From positions 1 through 39,384 of the forward strand of contig JAKFUV010000023.1 of NCBI GenBank assembly GCA_021732485.1: 39,384 bases of DNA, read 5' to 3'. The notes under the pieces were generated by a model. That model was given only the letters and a program-made list of their open reading frames with translations, searched no databases and was not told the DNA's origin. The stretch comes from Hyphomicrobium sp. GTDB lineage: Bacteria; Pseudomonadota; Alphaproteobacteria; Rhizobiales; Hyphomicrobiaceae. The translations under genes and the position numbers were made by a program. Positions 16,969 to 25,419 of this stretch are shown in pieces. Within the stretch, counting starts at the first letter, position 1; every line of letters begins with the position of its first letter.

Positions 16969-17856
16969 AACGCCGATCCCTCTGACCGCGCCCTGAGTTC
17001 CCAGGACTGCGGCGTCGATTGCCGTTCGGCTGTCCCCATTGCCGATATGCGGCGATGCGGCCAGCCCGGCCCCTCCGTCGTTGCGAAGAGAGCACTGTTT
17101 TTGGGCGCCTTTTGGGCGTGCTCACCGAGCACGTTTCATCAGCGTCCAAGCGTCCAGCTTACCGATAAGGCGCTGAAGTACGGTTAAATGACGCGGTAAA
17201 TACTGGGTTTATCGGCGCACGGAAATGGGTCATCCAGGCGAACTTGGCGCCAGCATTGCTAGGCCGATCTTGCTCGACGAATGGCGTTCGGACAGGCCGG
17301 CCGGCTGCGACATTGCCGGCTAAAAAATCCGGCCGTTTGGTCATCAGCAGCGCTCGCGATCCCCCGTCAGCCGATGTTCTCAACGCGTTGCGAGCCGACC
17401 CTGGGGTGATTCCCGTGTGCGGCTGGCAATTGTGATGACCGTCAACGGCACAGGCAGCTTGTAGGGACGCCATTTGCACGTTTGTGACGATTGCCGCAGC
17501 GGCGGACGCAGGCCATCCCCTGGCGCACCTTCTCTCAGCCGCACCGACGCCCTATATTGGCCAGCGTGCAGCGTTTCAAACCCGCCAGGAAACTTCGAAG
17601 TGGCGCGTGCACGCTGACGCGCTAGACTTAGCACGCGGCAGTGATTGTGCGCCGACGTCGACCACACGCTCAAGCCGTTTGCCATGTTGATTGCCCTGGG
17701 GGTCAAAACGATTGTAGACGGGAAGGCGAGTTTGACTGATCCACTCAGCACACGACGGCCCTATCGAGAGAGAGCCTCCGGCGTCCTCAATTGCGGATCG
17801 CCGGTTGTCGGCTACGCACGAGGCGCTGCTACATTGAACCATGGCTCAAGGCACCG
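16969..17856. other. 888-bp intergenic region, dac-clpS, no supported gene
   Basis: Open frames of about 60-120 codons exist on both strands, but they have no recognisable motif, no good ribosome-binding site and coding-unlike composition. A weak hairpin (GCCGG ... CCGGC around an A-rich loop) lies near 17315-17335. In Sinorhizobium and relatives a phasin gene sits next to clpS; I see no phasin-like sequence here. The dac promoter should lie at the left end and the clpS promoter at the right end. Confidence 0.5.
17805..17834 (+). promoter_or_regulatory. Possible sigma-70 promoter of clpS-clpA
   Basis: TTGTCG at 17805-17810 and CTACAT at 17829-17834 are separated by 18 bases and lie just upstream of the clpS start at 17857. 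This fits the loose -35/-10 pattern of alphaproteobacterial housekeeping promoters. The implied leader would be very short, about 15 bases. No transcript data support it. Confidence 0.25.
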
Positions 17857-18240
17857 ATGACGCTTCACGCTTTTCCGCGACGCGACGTGCGCATTAAATC
17901 CGCCGGAAAAAACGGCAACGATCCCTCACGCAACAATGACGGCGATGGAAAAACCGGCGTTGTCACCAAGAGCAGGCCTAAAACCAAGAAGCCGTCGCTC
18001 TACAAAGTCCTGTTGTTGAACGACGACTTCACGCCGATGGAGTTTGTGGTCCTCGTCTTGCAGAGGTTTTTCAACAAGGGACAAGAAGATGCCACCCGCA
18101 TCATGCTCCACGTCCACCACAAAGGCGTCGGAATCTGCGGTGTCTATACGTACGAAGTCGCTGAAACCAAGGTGACGCAGGTTATGGATTTTGCCCGCCA
18201 GCATGGCCATCCTCTACAATGCACCATGGAGAAAGAGTAG
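17857..18240 (+). CDS. clpS: ClpAP protease adaptor ClpS
   Basis: ClpS binds N-degron substrates and hands them to the ClpA unfoldase, and it diverts ClpAP from other substrates. The 127-residue protein has a flexible, lysine-rich N-terminal extension of about 40 residues, then the conserved core: [20 protein letters not shown], a helix with [20 protein letters not shown] and [15 protein letters not shown]. The NDD and H-x-H-x-K-G elements form the N-end-rule binding pocket and the ClpA contact. ATG 17857 has AAGG five bases upstream; an earlier in-frame start at 17791 would be part of the presumed promoter region. The stop is seven bases before clpA, a tight operon. Confidence 0.94.
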   Translation: MTLHAFPRRDVRIKSAGKNGNDPSRNNDGDGKTGVVTKSRPKTKKPSLYKVLLLNDDFTPMEFVVLVLQRFFNKGQEDATRIMLHVHHKGVGICGVYTYEVAETKVTQVMDFARQHGHPLQCTMEKE

Positions 18241-18247
18241 GACTGAA

Positions 18248-20686
18248 TTGACGTCTCTCTCAAAGAACCTCGAAGCTTCTCTGCATCGCGCCCTGGAATA
18301 CGCCAACGCGCGCCGTCATGAATTCGCGACGCTCGAGCACTTGCTGCTCGCCTTGGTCGATGATCGCGACGCCGCAGCCGTCATGCGCGCGTGCTCGGTC
18401 GATCTCGAACAGCTTCGCGCCCGGCTGACGGAATACCTCGACACCGAATTGAAGCCGATCGTCTCGAAGACGGCGCGCGACGCGCAACCGACGAATTCAT
18501 TCCAGCGCGTCGTGCAGCGGGCGATCGTGCATGTGCAAACGTCCGGACGCGAAGAGGTGACCGGCGCGAATGTACTGGTCGGCATCCTGACCGAACGCGA
18601 AAGCCACGCCGCCTATTTCCTGCAAGAGCAGGAGATGACGCGCTTCGACGCGGTCCAATACATCGCGCACGGTATCGCCAAACGGCCGGGCCTGTCGGAG
18701 CCGCGCGCGGTGCGTGGCGCCGATGAGGAGGCAGCAACCGAGGGTGACGACAAGAAAGCCGGCGACGCGCTTTCGACCTACTGCGTCAATCTCAACAAGA
18801 AGGCCCGCGACGGCAAAATCGATCCGCTGATCGGCCGTGAACAGGAAGTGCTGCGCACCATCCAGATCCTCTGCCGCCGGCAGAAAAACAATCCGCTGTT
18901 CGTCGGCGATCCCGGCGTCGGCAAAACCGCGATCGCGGAAGGCCTGGCGCGCAAGATCATCCAGGGCGAAGTGCCGGAAGTGTTGCTCGACGCCACCATC
19001 TTCTCGCTCGACATGGGCGCGCTGCTGGCCGGCACGCGCTATCGCGGTGACTTCGAAGAACGCCTGAAAGCCGTGATGAAAGAGGTCGAAGCGTTCGACG
19101 GCGCTGTGCTGTTCATCGACGAGATCCACACCGTCATCGGTGCCGGTGCGACGTCGGGCGGGGCGATGGATGCGTCCAATCTTCTGAAGCCCGCACTTCA
19201 GTCCGGGGCGCTACGCTGCATCGGCTCGACGACCTACAAAGAATACCGCCAGCACTTCGAAAAGGATCGCGCGCTCGTTCGCCGGTTCCAGAAGATCGAC
19301 GTCAAGGAGCCGAGTGTCGAAGATGCGATTGAAATATTGCGCGGCTTGAAATCGGTGTTCGAGGACTACCACAAGATCAAATACACCAACGAAGCCATCA
19401 AGTCGGCGGTCGAACTGTCGGCGAAGTATATCCACGACCGCAAGCTCCCCGACAAAGCCATCGACGTGATCGATGAGACCGGCGCGTCGCAGATGCTCGT
19501 GCCGGAAAACAAACGCAAGAAGAAGATCACCACCAAGGAAATCGAAGCCACCGTCGCGACCATGGCGCGCATTCCGCCAAAGACCGTGACCAAGAGCGAT
19601 GCCGAAGTCATGGGCAACCTCAATCGCGATTTGAAGCGGTTGGTGTTTGGCCAGGACGCGGCCATCGAGGCCTTGACCAGCGCCATCAAGCTCGCCCGCG
19701 CCGGGCTTCGCGAACCGGAAAAGCCGATCGGCAGCTACCTGTTCTCGGGCCCAACCGGCGTCGGCAAAACCGAAGTCGCCAAGCAGCTCGCCAATCTCTT
19801 GGGCGTTGAGCTGCTGCGCTTCGACATGTCGGAATACATGGAGAAGCATACGGTCTCGCGTCTCATCGGCGCGCCGCCGGGCTATGTCGGCTTCGATCAG
19901 GGCGGCCTGTTGACCGATGGCATCGATCAGCATCCGCATTCGGTTTTGCTGCTCGATGAAATCGAGAAGGCGCACCCGGATCTGTTCAACATCCTGTTGC
20001 AGGTGATGGATCACGGCAAACTGACCGACCACAACGGCAAGGCCGTCGATTTCCGCAACGTCGTGCTCATCATGACGACGAATGCGGGAGCGTCCGATAT
20101 GTCCAAACCGGCGATGGGCTTCAATCGGTCGAAGCGCGAAGGCGAAGACACCGAAGCGATCTCGAAAATGTTCACGCCCGAGTTCCGCAATCGTCTCGAT
20201 GCCGTCGTGCCGTTTTCGGGGTTGCCGCCGGAAATCATCGTCAAGGTCGTCGAGAAGTTCATCTTCCAGCTCGAAGCGCAACTCGCCGATCGCGGCGTGT
20301 CGATCGAATTGTCGGAGGACGCTGCAACGTGGCTCGCCGAAAAGGGCTATGACGAAAAATTCGGGGCGCGACCGCTCGGCCGCGTCATTCAAGAACACAT
20401 CAAGAAGCCGCTGGCCGAGGAACTTCTGTTCGGGAAGCTCGAGCATGGCGGTACGGTCAAAGTGCTCGTCAAGGGCAAGGGCGCGGACAAGGCGTTGGCG
20501 TTTGAATATGTCTCCGTCGATCCGGCGAAAAAGCCGAAGTCGTCCGAAGATGAGGATGACGACGGTCCGCAGCCCGTGCTCGCCGACGCCACGCCGAAGA
20601 AAGCCTTGCCCGGCCCGCGCGGCGAAAAGTCGAAATCATCGTCCGGCACCGTGCCGAGCGTGCCGAGACGCAAGAAGGACGACTGA
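18248..20686 (+). CDS. clpA: ATP-dependent Clp protease ATP-binding subunit ClpA
   Basis: A hexameric AAA+ unfoldase that feeds proteins into the ClpP chamber. The protein has 812 residues: an N domain of Clp repeats (1-145, starting with SKNLEASLHRALEYANAR), a first AAA+ module with Walker A GDPGVGKT (220-227) and Walker B VLFIDEIH, and a second with GPTGVGKT (501-508) and LLLDEIEKAH. The last 55 or so residues are an acidic then lysine-rich tail that looks disordered. The start is TTG at 18248, with AGGA at 18239-18242 overlapping the clpS stop; the protein then begins like known alphaproteobacterial ClpA. ClpA rather than ClpB is shown by the absence of the coiled-coil middle domain and by the clpS partner. 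Confidence 0.95.
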   Translation: MTSLSKNLEASLHRALEYANARRHEFATLEHLLLALVDDRDAAAVMRACSVDLEQLRARLTEYLDTELKPIVSKTARDAQPTNSFQRVVQRAIVHVQTSGREEVTGANVLVGILTERESHAAYFLQEQEMTRFDAVQYIAHGIAKRPGLSEPRAVRGADEEAATEGDDKKAGDALSTYCVNLNKKARDGKIDPLIGREQEVLRTIQILCRRQKNNPLFVGDPGVGKTAIAEGLARKIIQGEVPEVLLDATIFSLDMGALLAGTRYRGDFEERLKAVMKEVEAFDGAVLFIDEIHTVIGAGATSGGAMDASNLLKPALQSGALRCIGSTTYKEYRQHFEKDRALVRRFQKIDVKEPSVEDAIEILRGLKSVFEDYHKIKYTNEAIKSAVELSAKYIHDRKLPDKAIDVIDETGASQMLVPENKRKKKITTKEIEATVATMARIPPKTVTKSDAEVMGNLNRDLKRLVFGQDAAIEALTSAIKLARAGLREPEKPIGSYLFSGPTGVGKTEVAKQLANLLGVELLRFDMSEYMEKHTVSRLIGAPPGYVGFDQGGLLTDGIDQHPHSVLLLDEIEKAHPDLFNILLQVMDHGKLTDHNGKAVDFRNVVLIMTTNAGASDMSKPAMGFNRSKREGEDTEAISKMFTPEFRNRLDAVVPFSGLPPEIIVKVVEKFIFQLEAQLADRGVSIELSEDAATWLAEKGYDEKFGARPLGRVIQEHIKKPLAEELLFGKLEHGGTVKVLVKGKGADKALAFEYVSVDPAKKPKSSEDEDDDGPQPVLADATPKKALPGPRGEKSKSSSGTVPSVPRRKKDD

Positions 20687-20716
20687 GGCTGCTGGCTTTT
20701 TCATTCGTCATCGTTC

Positions 20717-20748
20717 AAGAGCGCCGGAGTAATCCGGCGCTCTTTTTC
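20717..20748 (+). terminator. Intrinsic terminator of clpS-clpA
   Basis: AAGAGCGCCGGA (20717-20728), loop GTAA, then TCCGGCGCTCTT (20733-20744) form a perfect 12-bp stem followed by a run of five T (20743-20747). It lies 31 bases after the clpA stop. Confidence 0.92.
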
Positions 20749-20876
20749 TGTCGCACTGCGCGCGGCGTGAAAATCGCGTCAGGGGCTCGATCCACCACCA
20801 TTAGTGGTGACTACAACTGCCGAAATCAGCAATTGCATCGAATCATCAAAACGGAGAATAAAGTTATATCGCCGGA

Positions 20877-21020
20877 GCAGCTTTGTAACTCGTCGCGCTG
20901 TTACCCGCTCTGCCCCCAGAGCGTCGGCGACGAACGGAATGGGCTTCGTCTTCACTCATTCCGTCAGTAGGGCTCGAGCCCGGAAAGGAGTGGTCCTCCC
21001 CGACCGCTCCTTTTCTTTTT
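20877..21020 (+). ncRNA. Candidate structured small RNA ending in an intrinsic terminator
   Basis: Consecutive stems run with almost no unpaired bases between them. The first is TCGTCGC (20890-20896) with GCGACGA (20927-20933), enclosing CGCTCTG-CCCC-CAGAGCG (20906-20923). The second is ACGGAATGGG (20934-20943) with CTCATTCCGT (20955-20964), one wobble. Then come the palindrome GGGCTCGAGCCC (20970-20981) and a 12-bp terminator stem at 20984-21013. The clpA operon already ends at 20748, and the SDR gene beyond is on the other strand, so this terminator needs its own forward transcript. An AT-rich stretch with TATATC at 20865-20870 could be the -10 element, giving an RNA of about 140 bases. Two loops expose CCCC and CUCCCC, which could pair with Shine-Dalgarno sequences. 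I cannot match it to a named family. The 5' end is a guess. Confidence 0.55.
20984..21020 (+). terminator. Intrinsic terminator of the candidate small RNA
   Basis: AAAGGAGTGGTC (20984-20995), loop CTCCCC, then GACCGCTCCTTT (21002-21013) give 12 pairs with one G-T wobble, followed by T-rich bases 21011-21020 with one C. On the minus strand the downstream tract is not T-rich, so it acts on forward transcripts. Confidence 0.8.
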
Positions 21021-21059
21021 GCGGTGGTGCTTTCAGCGGGCGATCCCGAAGCCGCACCC

Positions 21060-21701
21060 TCACGCCACCAGCAACGGCGTTTGCCCGATGAGATTTCGAT
21101 CAGTGATCTGCTTGACGAGAAAATCCGCGACATCGGCGCGTGAGATAAACCCGCCGCGCCATTCGCCAATGTCGGTGAGCACCTGATAGCGCCCCGTCAT
21201 GGGACGATTGGTCAAACCGCCGGGCCGGGCGATCGTCCACTCGAGCGGGCTTTTTTGAATGATGTCTTCGGCGATGTCCTTGTCGCTATAGACGCGCTGC
21301 AGCAGCAGCGGAAACAGAACCGAGTCGTAGATGAAGCTGATGCGGCCCCGGCTGTTGCCCGCGCCTGCGCCAGTCACGACGATCAGCCGTTTCACGGCCG
21401 CCGACTGCATGGCATCGACCAATATCCGCGTCGATTTCGAAAACAGTGTCGTGCCGAAAATCAAATCCTGCGCCCGGTTGACCCCGAGCGACTGAATGAC
21501 CACGTCGACGCCTTTCAAGGCGGCGTCGATATCGGGCCGCGACAACGCATCGCCGGGGATTTTGGTCAGTCGCTCGTTGTCGAGAGGAATGGTGGCAGCC
21601 GATCGCGCAAAGGCGCGCACGTCATGTCCAGCTGCCAGCGTTGCTTTGACGGTTTCAAGTCCGATGCCTTGACTTGCGCCGATGACGAGGACGGTGGCCA
21701 T
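21060..21701 (-). CDS. NAD(P)-binding atypical short-chain dehydrogenase-like protein
   Basis: A 213-residue Rossmann-fold protein of the NAD(P)-binding (NmrA/YwnB-like) atypical SDR group. The dinucleotide-binding motif is VLVIGASQGIGLETV at residues 4-18. The fold continues with GDALSRPDIDAALKGVDVVI, VKRLIVVTGAGAG and WTIARPGGLTN, the usual order in this family. Such proteins act as reductases, flavin reductases or redox sensors; the substrate here is unknown. ATG 21701 is chosen for GGAG eight bases upstream. It is the last of three minus-strand genes (acyltransferase, HIT, SDR), with 114 bases separating it from the HIT gene. Confidence 0.85.
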   Translation of the reverse strand: MATVLVIGASQGIGLETVKATLAAGHDVRAFARSAATIPLDNERLTKIPGDALSRPDIDAALKGVDVVIQSLGVNRAQDLIFGTTLFSKSTRILVDAMQSAAVKRLIVVTGAGAGNSRGRISFIYDSVLFPLLLQRVYSDKDIAEDIIQKSPLEWTIARPGGLTNRPMTGRYQVLTDIGEWRGGFISRADVADFLVKQITDRNLIGQTPLLVA

Positions 21702-21815
21702 AATCGTGCTCCGTGCGATGCTGCGTCTCAAGGTTTCGAAACGCTATACCCGAGTCTGCGCGATAATAAGACGCTCCGTTGTTTTGAAGGCGACGAGGCG
21801 CACGTGACGCAGCCT

Positions 21816-22250
21816 TTAACCCAACGCCGCCTTCAGCTTTTCAGCGTTCGCCGCCAGCACGACAGCGTCCGCCATCTGTCCGCTATGCGGCTTCAGCGGT
21901 ACGCCGTCGAAGCGCGGGATGACGTGGATATGCAGATGAAACACCGTCTGCCCGCCAGCCAGTTCATTGAATTGCATGATCGTGATGCCATCGGCCACGA
22001 AGGCGGCTTTGGCCGCCACGGCAATTTTTTGCACCAACCCCATGAGGTGCCCGAGCCGGGCCGCATCAGCATCGAGCAAATTTCGGGACGCGGCTTTGGG
22101 CACGACCAACGCATGCCCCGTCGATTGCGGCATGACATCCATGAAGACGAGCGCGTCGGCGTCTTCGTAGACTTTATGGCAGGGGATTTCGCCGCGTAGA
22201 ATTTTGGCGAAGATGTTGGTCGTGTCATAGGCTTGAGCGGTGGTCGTCAT
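21816..22250 (-). CDS. HIT family nucleotide hydrolase
   Basis: A 144-residue histidine-triad protein. The catalytic motif is H105-L-H107-I-H109-V in VFHLHIHVIPRF. The N-terminal part (NIFAKILRGEIPCHKVYEDADALVFMD) and GHALVVPKAASRNLLD are typical of the Hint/HinT branch, which hydrolyses phosphoramidates and other substituents on nucleoside monophosphates. ATG 22250 has GAGG eight bases upstream; an upstream GTG at 22265 is possible but less likely. It follows the FemAB-like gene by 93 bases on the same strand, an arrangement I recall from other Rhizobiales near clpA. Confidence 0.92.
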   Translation of the reverse strand: MTTTAQAYDTTNIFAKILRGEIPCHKVYEDADALVFMDVMPQSTGHALVVPKAASRNLLDADAARLGHLMGLVQKIAVAAKAAFVADGITIMQFNELAGGQTVFHLHIHVIPRFDGVPLKPHSGQMADAVVLAANAEKLKAALG

Positions 22251-22343
22251 GATTGTGCGCCTCACTGCGATGTCACGCGAGATTTAGTTTGTGGACTTCG
22301 CCGCGTAAAGCCTTGCCGCGCGCAACGCCGGCCGACCGCGTCT

Positions 22344-23558
22344 TCAATCGCCTTCGCGGCGATACGGCCCCAATGCGTCCAAGCTGCTGTTGATCTCCGT
22401 GACCGCCCGGCGCTCACGTTTGAGGAAATGATCAACCGCGCGCCGCAAACCATCATCAGCGATCCAATGCGCCGAATAGGTTTCAACCGGAACATACCCG
22501 CGCGCCAATTTGTGTTCGCCCTGCGCGCCGGCTTCGACCCGCGCTAGTCCGTGCGCAATGGCATAGTCGATCGCCTGATAGTAGCAGACCTCAAAATGCA
22601 GGCATGGGTGCTGTTCAATCGCGCCCCAGTAGCGGCCATAGAGGCAATCGCCGCCGATCAGGTTGAGCGCGCCGGCGATGGTGGTCCCATCGCGTTTCAC
22701 CAGCACCAGCAAACACCGCTCAGCCATCGCCGTGCCAAGCTGCGAAAAGAACGCCCGGTTCAAATACGGCCGGCCCCATTTGCGATTTCCGGTATCGATG
22801 TAGAAGCGATAAAACGCGTCCCAGTGGGCTTCGGTGATATCGCTGCCGGTGATCTGCTCGATCGTCAGCGCGCCGCCGCGCACGGCATCGAGCCGTTCTT
22901 TGCGAATGGCTTTGCGTTTGCGCGACGCCAGCACGCCGAGAAAATCCTCAAACGATTGGTAGCCGCGATTGTGCCAATGAAACTGCTGACCCGTTCTGGC
23001 CAGATATCCCTGCGGCGCCAATCGCGATTGTAGTTCGCGATCCGTGAACGTGATGTGGATGGATGAAAATCCGGCCTGTTCGGCAAACGCGATGGCACCC
23101 GCCGCTAGGGCTTGCTGATCGGCATGTTGGCGCGGGCCGGGTTTGGCGAGCAGGCGCGGTCCCGGCACCGGCGTGAACGGTACGGCGAGTTGCAGCTTGG
23201 GATAATAGCGCCCGCCCGCCTGCTCGTAGGCGTCGGCCCAATTGTGGTCGAAGACATACTCGCCCTGGCTGTTTGTTTTGACGTAGCAGGGCGCAGTTGC
23301 GCTAACGCCGCCCGCGTCGTCTTCCAGCGCCAGATGACGCGGCAACCAGCCGCTGCCCGCGCCGACCGAGCCCGACGTTTCGAGTGCCGACAGAAATGCA
23401 TGGCTGACGAACGGATTGTGGGTTGCGGCGTCTGGGTTGGCGCAGGCGTCCCAATCCGCTGCTGATATGGCAGCGATGCTATCCACAACCCGCACAATCG
23501 CAGCGGCCTGCCGCGATTTCGGCGCTCCCGTTTCGGCATTGGCCTTGTCGGTCGGCAT
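22344..23558 (-). CDS. FemAB-like GNAT-superfamily acyltransferase (DUF482/COG3146)
   Basis: A 404-residue protein of the DUF482 family, a double-GNAT fold related to FemAB peptidyltransferases. Characteristic segments are NPFVSHAFLSALE, LPRHLALED, SQGEYVFDHNWADAYEQAGG, the central RKRKAIRKERLDA, and FYRFYIDTGNRKWGRPYLNR followed by GRYWGAIEQHPCLHFEVCYY. The family is widespread in proteobacteria and often annotated as peptidoglycan or cell-wall related, but its substrate is not established, so the acyl donor and acceptor are unknown. The ATG has GAGG five bases upstream. It is divergent from the M48 protease gene and starts a three-gene minus-strand group. Confidence 0.88.
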   Translation of the reverse strand: MPTDKANAETGAPKSRQAAAIVRVVDSIAAISAADWDACANPDAATHNPFVSHAFLSALETSGSVGAGSGWLPRHLALEDDAGGVSATAPCYVKTNSQGEYVFDHNWADAYEQAGGRYYPKLQLAVPFTPVPGPRLLAKPGPRQHADQQALAAGAIAFAEQAGFSSIHITFTDRELQSRLAPQGYLARTGQQFHWHNRGYQSFEDFLGVLASRKRKAIRKERLDAVRGGALTIEQITGSDITEAHWDAFYRFYIDTGNRKWGRPYLNRAFFSQLGTAMAERCLLVLVKRDGTTIAGALNLIGGDCLYGRYWGAIEQHPCLHFEVCYYQAIDYAIAHGLARVEAGAQGEHKLARGYVPVETYSAHWIADDGLRRAVDHFLKRERRAVTEINSSLDALGPYRREGD

Positions 23559-23751
23559 CGCACCTCTTTTGCCGTAAATCCAAATGTTCTGTCGTGCGGA
23601 TAGTGTACGATATCGCTGACCAAAAGATCATCTGCCGAGATCGGCGACGCCAGCGCGGCTTCGACCTTGGAACCCGGCGTCATCTCGCTTAACTTATGGC
23701 CCGGCCTCTCTGACGACTGATGCCTTCAGTCTCGCCGTAAAGGATGTCGCA

Positions 23752-24570
23752 ATGATGCGCGCAAAACATTTATCTGTCGCTCTCGGCGTGGCCTTGCTGG
23801 CGCTCTCGGGTCCGATGGTCGCAGCGCGCGACGGTGTCAATATTTCGCGGCCGTCTTATCTGCGCAATCTCGTCTCCGCTGAAAAGATCGAAGCGACATC
23901 TGCGCTCCAGTACCAAGATCTCACGCGGCAAGCCTTCCAACGCCAAGCGCTTGTCGACGACAATGATCCCCAGGTGCGCCGTTTGCGCCGCATCGCCGCC
24001 GACCTGCTGCCCTTCACTGAAAAATTCAATGCCCGCTCCAAAGATTGGAAGTGGGAAGTCAACCTGCTGCAATCGAAGCAAATCAACGCCTTTTGCATGC
24101 CTGGCGGCAAGATCGCGTTCTTCACCGGCATCCTCGATCAATTGCGCTTGACGGACGACGAGGTGGCGATGGTCATGGGCCACGAGATCGCCCACGCGCT
24201 GCGCGAACACGCCCGCGAACGCGCCGCAAAATCGACATTGACAAACCTCGGCGCACTGGCCGTCGGCGTCCTCGTTGGCGGCAGCGTCGGCGATCTGGCA
24301 CGCGTTGGCGGCGGATTGATGAACTTGAAATTCAGCCGCGACGACGAGAGCGAGGCCGATCTCGTCGGCATGGAATTGGCGGCGCGCGCCGGTTACGATC
24401 CCCGCTCGGGCATTACGCTGTGGCAGAAAATGCAAGCGGCCAGCAAAGGCGCGCCGCCGGCTTGGTTTTCAACGCATCCGTCGAGCAAATCGCGCATCCA
24501 ATACATTGAAAGCAATCTGCCGGACGTCATGCCGCTCTACAACCAAGCTGTTCAATCGAAAAAGGGTTAG
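23752..24570 (+). CDS. M48 family metalloprotease, exported
   Basis: A zinc peptidase of the M48 (HtpX/Oma1/BepA/LoiP) family with 272 residues. An N-terminal signal peptide ends near residue 25 (MVAA). Active-site residues are H144-E145-I-A-H148 in VMGHEIAHALREH, with the third ligand in ESEAD (199-203). The C-terminal helix ends at THPSSKSRIQYIE, as in BepA-like and LoiP-like enzymes. It has no TPR extension and no multiple membrane spans, so it is a compact periplasmic or lipid-anchored-size enzyme; no lipobox cysteine is evident. Such proteases degrade misfolded envelope proteins. ATG 23752 has AGGA eight bases upstream; the ATG at 23755 is an alternative. Confidence 0.92.
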   Translation: MMRAKHLSVALGVALLALSGPMVAARDGVNISRPSYLRNLVSAEKIEATSALQYQDLTRQAFQRQALVDDNDPQVRRLRRIAADLLPFTEKFNARSKDWKWEVNLLQSKQINAFCMPGGKIAFFTGILDQLRLTDDEVAMVMGHEIAHALREHARERAAKSTLTNLGALAVGVLVGGSVGDLARVGGGLMNLKFSRDDESEADLVGMELAARAGYDPRSGITLWQKMQAASKGAPPAWFSTHPSSKSRIQYIESNLPDVMPLYNQAVQSKKG

Positions 24571-24594
24571 CCAGCGCCGCCTCCCCACCACGTC

Positions 24595-24618
24595 ATGGCC
24601 GCCCACCGAGGCGGCCAT
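24595..24618. terminator. Hairpin between convergent M48 and GDPD genes
   Basis: ATGGCCGCC (24595-24603), loop CACCGA, GGCGGCCAT (24610-24618) is a perfect 9-bp stem in the 93-bp convergent gap. A smaller CAAGG/CCTTG hairpin follows near 24634. Neither is followed by a T run on either strand, so a role as mRNA 3'-end stabiliser or factor-assisted terminator is a guess. Confidence 0.35.
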
Positions 24619-24663
24619 CCAGGGTTCAACACTCAAGGAAGCGACCTTGGATGTCCGGTCGGT

Positions 24664-25416
24664 TTAAGGCTCGAAGCCTTCGAAAATCATCGCATCCGCG
24701 TGATTCAGGGCGACGGCCCGATCCTTCGGCGATCGCACCGTCCATGTGAACAGCGGCAAGCCTTGCACGCGGCGCACGTAATCGGTGACGGCGGTCGGCA
24801 AGGCGCTGACGTCATAGGCAAAGAAATCAGGCCTCACAGGCCCGGATTCAAGCAGGTTGGCGAGCCCTGCGGCCCGCGCCCGAGAGAGGTGGCGGTCCCA
24901 CCATCCAGCCCCACTATAGCGACCCGAAACGATGCCGCGCGGCACACCCGGCGCAAGGTTGCGGCACGCGGTCATCACATCGGGATCGAACGACATCAGC
25001 GCAATAGGTCCGGCGTAGCCAGATGCGAGTGTCGCCACCTGACTTAAAAACTGCTGATCCGGCGGCCGCCATTCGCTTTTGATTTCGACCAGCAGCGGCA
25101 CGCGACCGGCGACCAAATCCAATAGCCCGGCGAGTGTGGGAATGCCCCGTTGGCCCGGCTGGCGAAAAGCGACGTGCTTCAAATCCGCCGCCGATTGGCT
25201 TTCAATCGCCCCGCGCGCCGTTGTCAGCCGCTCGAGCGTCGCGTCATGAAATACCACCGGCACACCGCCTGCTGCGGGTCGAATATCGCATTCGATGCCG
25301 TAACCTCGGCGCATCGCCGCATCGAACGCAGCAAGCGAGTTTTCGACGATACCCGCACCTGCGTTATGCAAGCCGCGATGGGCAATAGGGCGGACGAAGG
25401 CGTCGCGATCCAGCAT
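24664..25416 (-). CDS. Glycerophosphodiester phosphodiesterase (GDPD) family protein
   Basis: Hydrolyses glycerophosphodiesters from phospholipid turnover to glycerol 3-phosphate and alcohol. The 250-residue TIM-barrel protein has the catalytic and metal residues H13-R14-G, E42-C-D44 and H57-D58, then VPLLVEIKSEW, ALMSFDPDV and the C-terminal FTWTVRSPKDRAVALNHADA. There is no signal peptide, so it is cytoplasmic (UgpQ-like). It begins three bases after the ridA stop, a clear two-gene operon with probable translational coupling. UgpQ orthology is not claimed, because no ugp transporter genes are adjacent. Confidence 0.92.
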   Translation of the reverse strand: MLDRDAFVRPIAHRGLHNAGAGIVENSLAAFDAAMRRGYGIECDIRPAAGGVPVVFHDATLERLTTARGAIESQSAADLKHVAFRQPGQRGIPTLAGLLDLVAGRVPLLVEIKSEWRPPDQQFLSQVATLASGYAGPIALMSFDPDVMTACRNLAPGVPRGIVSGRYSGAGWWDRHLSRARAAGLANLLESGPVRPDFFAYDVSALPTAVTDYVRRVQGLPLFTWTVRSPKDRAVALNHADAMIFEGFEP

Positions 25417-25419
25417 CGC

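Noticed and set aside
17159..17479. A 106-codon reverse frame in the dac-clpS gap.
   Set aside because: No ribosome-binding site, no recognisable motif, and overlapped by equally long frames on the other strand.
19211..20446. A 411-codon open frame antisense to clpA.
   Set aside because: It is opposite the two AAA+ modules of clpA and is a codon-bias shadow.
20767..20970. A 67-codon forward frame in the clpA-SDR gap.
   Set aside because: It runs through the stems of the candidate small RNA, has no ribosome-binding site and no homology I recognise.
20970..20981. GGGCTCGAGCCC considered as a tRNA or tmRNA T-arm.
   Set aside because: It lacks the seven-base TTCRANY loop and no acceptor, D or anticodon arms flank it.
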